Of a stretch of 64,000 bases of DNA, positions 59,696-64,000 are shown piece by piece. Within the stretch, counting starts at the first letter, position 1; every line of letters starts with the position of its first letter. The stretch comes from Allochromatium vinosum DSM 180 (GTDB taxonomy: Bacteria; Pseudomonadota; Gammaproteobacteria; Chromatiales; Chromatiaceae): the NCBI RefSeq assembly GCF_000025485.1, contig NC_013851.1, forward strand, positions 611,001 to 675,000, read 5' to 3'. The notes below the pieces were generated by a model. It had not been told where the DNA came from. It saw only the letters and a program-made list of their open reading frames with translations, and searched no databases. Both the position numbers and the translations under genes were made by a program.

Positions 59696-61531
59696 TTACC
59701 TCGTCTCCGGGAAGCAGCGGTCGAGATGCTCGGCCGCCGGCGGTCGGGTGAAGGCGCTGACCAGGATCAGGGTCAGGAGCGCGGCGGGCAGGGCGACCAC
59801 GATCGGATCGACCGAGGGCCAGTTCGGGTAGTCGGCCAGGAGACTGGTCTTGCCGCCGGTGACGAGCTGTACCAGACCGATGGCGCTCGCTTCCTTGGCC
59901 TTGACCAGCAGCAGCCAGAACAGCGACACCACCAGACCGACCGTCATCGAGGCCAGCGCCCCAGCCTTGGTGACGCGGCGCGAGAAGAGTCCGCCGATAT
60001 AGGCCGGCAGGAACGCCGCCGCGCACAGCCCGAAGAAGATCGCCGTGAAGCGGGCGACGATGTATTCCTGACGAATGGTGTAGCTGATGGTCACGGCGAT
60101 CAGCAGACCGACGACGATCGCCAGCCGCATGACCAGGAGACTCGGTTCACGCGGCTGCCCCTTGGTGCCGATGCGCTCATAGAGGTCGCGTCCGGCCGCC
60201 GTGCCGATGGTGTGGAACTGGCTCGACATGGTGCTCATGGCCGCTGCCAGCAGCGCCAGGAAGAAGATGGCGCCGAACCAGTGGGGCAGGGCGGTCGAGA
60301 TGAAGGTCGGGATGATCGTGTCGGCGTCGCCCTTGACATAGGTCACAGCCGAGGAGCGCCCGCCGACCAGCTCGAAGCGCGTGCCGCTCGCCTCTTCGGC
60401 CTCCTGGCGCTCGCTGACGATCAGGGCCGCCGTGGCCGGAGCCTGGGTCTTGGGGTTGAGGATCGCCGTCCAGGCGCCGCTGTCGGTCTGTTGCATCAAC
60501 TCGACCAGCGCCTGATTCTTCTCGGCGTCGAGTTCCTGGATGACCTTGCCGTTGAGGATGGGACCGTTCTGGGCGAACCAGGCGTTCGACAGACTGCCGA
60601 CCAGGAAGGGTGTGCCGGTCATCAGCATGATGAAGATCGCGCCGATCGGCACCGCCCGATCCAGCTCGCGCCGGCTGCGCACCGTCATGAAGCGCACAGC
60701 CAGTTGCGGCTGGGCCAGCACGCCGATGCCCACGCCCAGGATGATGGCCGTGACCACGATCCACCACAGATCATAGGTCGGTGCGCCCCAGCCGAAGGCC
60801 GGCATCTCGGTCCAGCCCTGATGACCGATCTGGGCCAGAGGCGCAGGCACCATGGCCTCCATGTCGGTCAGATACTGGTGGGCCTCGGTCACACCGCCCA
60901 GACTCGAATAGGTGAAGACCAGGAGGAAGATCATGGCCAGCACCATGACGAAGCCCTGGAAGGTGTCGGTGTACATCACGGCCTTGATGCCGCCGGGGAT
61001 GACGTAGGCGGCAGTGATGAGGGCGAAGATCAGGAGTGCGACCTCGAAATCGATGCCGAACTGGGTGGCGGCGAAGATGCTGCCGCCGGTCATGACGGCC
61101 GCCGCGTAGAGCGGCATGAAGAGAAAGATCAGGACGCCGGCGAAGATCTGGATGCCCCGGCTCTGATAGCGCTGACCCAGGAGTTCCGGGAAGGTGTGGG
61201 CGCCGAGATGGTGCCCGAGCCGGCGTGTCGGCTCACCAAGCACGATGAAGGCGATCAGGATGCCGACGCCGATGTTGAGAAAGGTCAGCCACAGCAGACT
61301 CATGCCGAAGAGTCCGGCGACCCCGCCGAACCCGACGATGGCCGCCGTGGAGATGAAGGTGGCGCCATAGGAGACCGCCATGATGACCGGATGGGCCGAA
61401 CGCCCTCCGACCAGGAAGTCGGCCGCCGAGCGCGTGCCCCGGTAGCCGAGCCAGCCCAGATAGGCTGTGATGGAGAGGTAGGCGAGGATGACGACGATGT
61501 CGATCCAGCCCACCGATGCATGATCGGGCAT
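59696..61531 (-). CDS. Sodium:solute symporter (SSS family)
   Basis: This 611-aa protein has 13 helices. The SSS core is clear: VSYGATFISTAAIVGFGG, AYVIPGGIKAVMYTDTFQG (the conserved GG..AV..TD.xQ), and AAAMSTMSSQFHTIGTAAGRDLY with the Na+-site Ser/Thr. An unusually long loop at about 340-400 separates helices 8 and 9. The substrate is unknown (acetate, lactate or proline class). The start is ATG 61531 after the purine-rich GGGGGAAAC ribosome site. The operon continues with the small accessory and barrel genes. Confidence 0.9.
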   Translation of the reverse strand: MPDHASVGWIDIVVILAYLSITAYLGWLGYRGTRSAADFLVGGRSAHPVIMAVSYGATFISTAAIVGFGGVAGLFGMSLLWLTFLNIGVGILIAFIVLGEPTRRLGHHLGAHTFPELLGQRYQSRGIQIFAGVLIFLFMPLYAAAVMTGGSIFAATQFGIDFEVALLIFALITAAYVIPGGIKAVMYTDTFQGFVMVLAMIFLLVFTYSSLGGVTEAHQYLTDMEAMVPAPLAQIGHQGWTEMPAFGWGAPTYDLWWIVVTAIILGVGIGVLAQPQLAVRFMTVRSRRELDRAVPIGAIFIMLMTGTPFLVGSLSNAWFAQNGPILNGKVIQELDAEKNQALVELMQQTDSGAWTAILNPKTQAPATAALIVSERQEAEEASGTRFELVGGRSSAVTYVKGDADTIIPTFISTALPHWFGAIFFLALLAAAMSTMSSQFHTIGTAAGRDLYERIGTKGQPREPSLLVMRLAIVVGLLIAVTISYTIRQEYIVARFTAIFFGLCAAAFLPAYIGGLFSRRVTKAGALASMTVGLVVSLFWLLLVKAKEASAIGLVQLVTGGKTSLLADYPNWPSVDPIVVALPAALLTLILVSAFTRPPAAEHLDRCFPETR

Positions 61532-61673
61532 GTTTCCCCCTGTTATTGGATGATGTGGACTCGCAGCCACGTCGCCCGCATTCGATCGTCATGGAGTCGA
61601 AATACGGGCGGGGGAAAATAACCTGATTTGCCGTGCGGGTGTTATAGGGCTGAAGGGTTCAGGTGGGCTTTTT

Positions 61674-61973
61674 TCAGCCGGAGACGTGCGTCTGTCGTCT
61701 GGCGGCGGCCGTGTAGACAGCGTTTCGATCGCGCCTGCCAACGGCAACGACCAGAACGATCAGCCGATCGTTCAGCACTTCGTATACGAGCCGGTAGCCG
61801 ACCGTCTTCAGTTTGATCTTGTAACGGTTTTGGCGTCCAGAGAGCCTGGAAGCGGGGATATGGGGTTCTTCCAGACGTTCCAGGAGCTTCTTCTTGAGCT
61901 GTTCTCTGACGCTCTTGTCCAGTCTGTTCCACTCATCCCAGGCATCCGGATGGAACTGTAGCTCATAGCTCAT
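61674..61973 (-). CDS. RelE/ParE-family toxin
   Basis: This 99-aa toxin has the typical start SYELQFHPDAWDEWNRLDKSV, a basic middle (RLSGRQNRYKIKLKTVGYRLVYEV) and the final strand VLVVAVGRRDRNAVY. RelE-type toxins cut mRNA on the ribosome. It overlaps the antitoxin stop by 11 bp with the antitoxin first, the usual order. I choose ATG 61973 over 62006 because the extra residues have no family match. Confidence 0.92.
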   Translation of the reverse strand: MSYELQFHPDAWDEWNRLDKSVREQLKKKLLERLEEPHIPASRLSGRQNRYKIKLKTVGYRLVYEVLNDRLIVLVVAVGRRDRNAVYTAAARRQTHVSG

Positions 61974-62217
61974 CCAGGGAGACCTTGAGCGGCGCCTTTC
62001 CGTCATTCAGGCGGGCATCGGCGATGTCGTTCAGTTCAAGATCTTCGAGGCGATCCATCAGGGCCTCGTAGGCTTGCGCCGGCACGCAATAAAAGGCCGG
62101 CTCGTTGCGGTTGAGGACGGCCACCGGAAGACCGGCTCCGGCCGCGACCGTGCCCATCGGATTGCGTTTCAGCTCTGAAATGCTCGCCGTCGTTTCGGCC
62201 AGGATTCGATGCGTCAT
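61963..62217 (-). CDS. Phd/YefM-family antitoxin
   Basis: This 84-aa antitoxin starts with ILAETTASISELKRNPMGTV, the DNA-binding Phd/YefM beta-sheet region, then PVAVLNRNEPAFYCVPAQAYEAL. The acidic C-terminus (LNDIADARLNDGKAPLKVSL) should wrap the toxin. An AT-rich upstream stretch (62221-62270) contains an AAAAGCACTT-type dyad where autorepression may occur. Confidence 0.92.
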   Translation of the reverse strand: MTHRILAETTASISELKRNPMGTVAAGAGLPVAVLNRNEPAFYCVPAQAYEALMDRLEDLELNDIADARLNDGKAPLKVSLDEL

Positions 62218-62326
62218 GGCAGATTGGGAGTGCTTTTAAAAGCACTTAATCTAGAGCGTTCAACAGGTTTTATCAAGCCGGCCGGATGAGCAGGATGAGT
62301 ACGAAAGCCGGGTCGGTAGATTGGTG

Positions 62327-64000
62327 TCAGGACGCCACATGCCGTTCAGTTCGCCCCAACAGCCGCCGCATCCGCTCGATCCCATCGTCGACCAGCGTAT
62401 AGACCACGGGCACCACCAGCAGACTCAGGAAGGTCGAGGTGATGAGTCCGCCGATGACCACGATCGCCATGGGCGCGCGGAAGCTCGGGTCGGTGCCGAT
62501 GCCGAGCGCGATCGGCAGCATGCCGGCGCCCATGGCGAGCGTGGTCATGATGATCGGGCGCGCGCGCTTGCGGCAGCCGTCGAGCAGCGCCTCCCAGCGG
62601 TTCAGTCCATGCTCGCGCCGCGCCAGGATGATGTAGTCGATCAGCAGGATCGAGTTCTTGGTGGCGATGCCCATCAGCATGATGAGTCCGATCATCGACG
62701 GCATCGACAGCGCGCTACCGGTCACGAACAGGGCGAGAAACGCACCGGGGATCGACAGCACCAGCGCCGCCAGGATGGTCGCCGGCTGCACGAAGTCGCG
62801 AAACAGCAGCACCAGCACCGCATAGATGCAGAGCACCCCGGTCAGCATCGCCAGACCGAAGCTGGCGAAGAGTTCGCCCATGACCTCGGCATCGCCGACC
62901 GTGGTCTGGAACACGCCCGGCGGCAGTTGGCGCAGGCTCGGCAGCGCCAGCGCCTGCTTCTCGACTTCGCCCAGCGGCTGCTGATTGAGTTCGATCTCGA
63001 AGTTGACGTTGCGCAGCCGATCGTAGCGATCGATCTCGGCCGGCCCGCTGTCGAGCGTCAGCGTGGCGATGGCGCCGATCAGCACCGGACCATCGCGTCC
63101 GGGTACGGTCAGACTGCGCAGCAGATCGAGATCCTGCCGCGCCGCAGGCGGCAGCTTGACCACGATCGGCACTTGGCGCTGGGACAGATTGAGCTTGGGC
63201 AGCGATTGGTCGTAGTCGCCGCTGGTGGCGATGCGCAGGGTCTCGGCGATGGCCGCCGAGGTCACGCCCAGCTCGGCGGCGCGGGCGAAGTCGGGCCGCA
63301 CCACCAGTTCGGGCCGCACCAGACTGGCGGTGTTGGTGACGCCGCCGATGCCGGGGATGGTGCGCAGTTCGCGCTCGACCCGGCGTGCGTGCTCGGCCAG
63401 GAGCTGACCGTTCTCGCTGGCCAGCACCAGGATGTACTTCTCGTTGGCTCCGGCCAGACCCACGGTGAACCGGATACCGGGAATGGCGGTCAGCGCCTCG
63501 CGCAGCTCGCGCTCGATCGATTGCTTGGTGACACCGCGCCGCTCGTTGCGCGGCGTGAGGCGGATGGTCAGGGTCGCCTTGCGCACCTCCTGCACGCCCG
63601 TGGCCACGAAGGGGTCGCCGCCCGCCGAACCGCCGCCGATGGTGGTATAGACCAGCCGCACCTGCGGGTGACGGGCGACCAGCACCCGTGCCTGCTCGGC
63701 CGCCGCCAGCGTCTGGTCGAGCGTGCTGCCGGGCGGGAGCTGGAGATTGACCTGAGTCTGGGACATGTCGTCGGGCGGCAGGAAGCCGGTCGGCAGCAGC
63801 GGCACCAGCGCGAAGGAGCCGACGAAGAACCCGGCCGCGCCCAGGAGCGTCAGCCAGCGATGGCGCACACAGAACCCGCTCAGGCGCACCACGGTATCGA
63901 GCCAGCGCGGCCGGTCGTGGAGCCGGCGCGGCGGGTGCAGCAGATAGGCCGCCATCATCGGCGTGAGCAGCCGCGCCACCACCAGCGACACGAACACCGC
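62327..64000 (-). CDS. RND efflux transporter, inner-membrane pump (5'-incomplete)
   Basis: The window edge cuts this gene; its N-terminal part lies beyond 64000. The visible 556+ residues are the C-terminal half of an HAE1-type RND pump. They run from the helix MFVSLVVARLLTPMMAAYLL, through a second periplasmic loop (LLPTGFLPPDDMSQTQVNLQL), to the last helix block with GVLCIYAVLVLLFRDFVQPA and LIMLMGIATKNSILLIDYI. It is different from the pump at 29256-32351. No adaptor is visible; it probably lies upstream. Confidence 0.92.
   Translation of the reverse strand, partial: AVFVSLVVARLLTPMMAAYLLHPPRRLHDRPRWLDTVVRLSGFCVRHRWLTLLGAAGFFVGSFALVPLLPTGFLPPDDMSQTQVNLQLPPGSTLDQTLAAAEQARVLVARHPQVRLVYTTIGGGSAGGDPFVATGVQEVRKATLTIRLTPRNERRGVTKQSIERELREALTAIPGIRFTVGLAGANEKYILVLASENGQLLAEHARRVERELRTIPGIGGVTNTASLVRPELVVRPDFARAAELGVTSAAIAETLRIATSGDYDQSLPKLNLSQRQVPIVVKLPPAARQDLDLLRSLTVPGRDGPVLIGAIATLTLDSGPAEIDRYDRLRNVNFEIELNQQPLGEVEKQALALPSLRQLPPGVFQTTVGDAEVMGELFASFGLAMLTGVLCIYAVLVLLFRDFVQPATILAALVLSIPGAFLALFVTGSALSMPSMIGLIMLMGIATKNSILLIDYIILARREHGLNRWEALLDGCRKRARPIIMTTLAMGAGMLPIALGIGTDPSFRAPMAIVVIGGLITSTFLSLLVVPVVYTLVDDGIERMRRLLGRTERHVAS

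Overview
The window is high-GC chromosomal DNA from a gammaproteobacterium, most likely a purple sulfur bacterium (Chromatiaceae). Phosphoribulokinase points to Calvin-cycle autotrophy. A complete rnf operon, a bicarbonate/sulfate-type SulP transporter, phosphoglycolate phosphatase, UbiG and Acr3 fit the same assignment. The genus is an inference from gene content, not from a marker-gene comparison.

Bases 1-10,211 form an accessory island built around an RHS polymorphic toxin locus. A main RHS gene (open at the left window edge) is split by a 1,419-bp IS4-family element at its core domain, and its tip encodes a putative ADP-ribosyltransferase-like toxin followed by a HEAT-like immunity gene. 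A DUF4291 gene and an 818-bp IS5/IS427-group element follow. Then comes a displaced second RHS core fragment whose tip looks like an L,D-transpeptidase, paired with a membrane-anchored putative immunity protein. A third, beheaded tip with a nucleotidyltransferase motif is paired with a DUF6959-like gene. The third cassette lies between two inverted copies of an internally deleted IS3-type element, one of which carries a second IS4-family copy. The toxin and immunity genes are visibly AT-richer than the rest.

From 10.2 to 64 kb the content is core-like and mostly on the minus strand. In order: a transglutaminase/ATP-grasp/alpha-E pair; a DUF815 ATPase; a double-length UvrA; a YkgJ-type protein with Psd; a cysteine-less SCO-like protein with a class V aminotransferase; and a zinc ABC transporter with a His-rich outer-membrane protein under a perfect Zur-like palindrome. 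Next, on the plus strand, are a small hypothetical gene and an HmuS/HutX-like heme gene behind a Fur-like box. Then come a TetR-RND efflux operon, an AhpD-like protein, RecQ, phosphoribulokinase and a membrane diguanylate cyclase.

The rnf operon (rnfABC-SulP-DGE) has a SulP transporter embedded in it. It is followed by a UMF1-type MFS protein, Acr3, a SulP/universal stress protein pair, MoaA, a K+/H+ antiporter, a YciK-like SDR, Gph-UbiG, an SCP2 protein with a strong terminator, a sodium:solute symporter with a 56-aa accessory protein and an outer-membrane barrel, a RelBE-type toxin-antitoxin pair, and an RND pump cut by the right edge. No rRNA, tRNA or CRISPR array was recognised.
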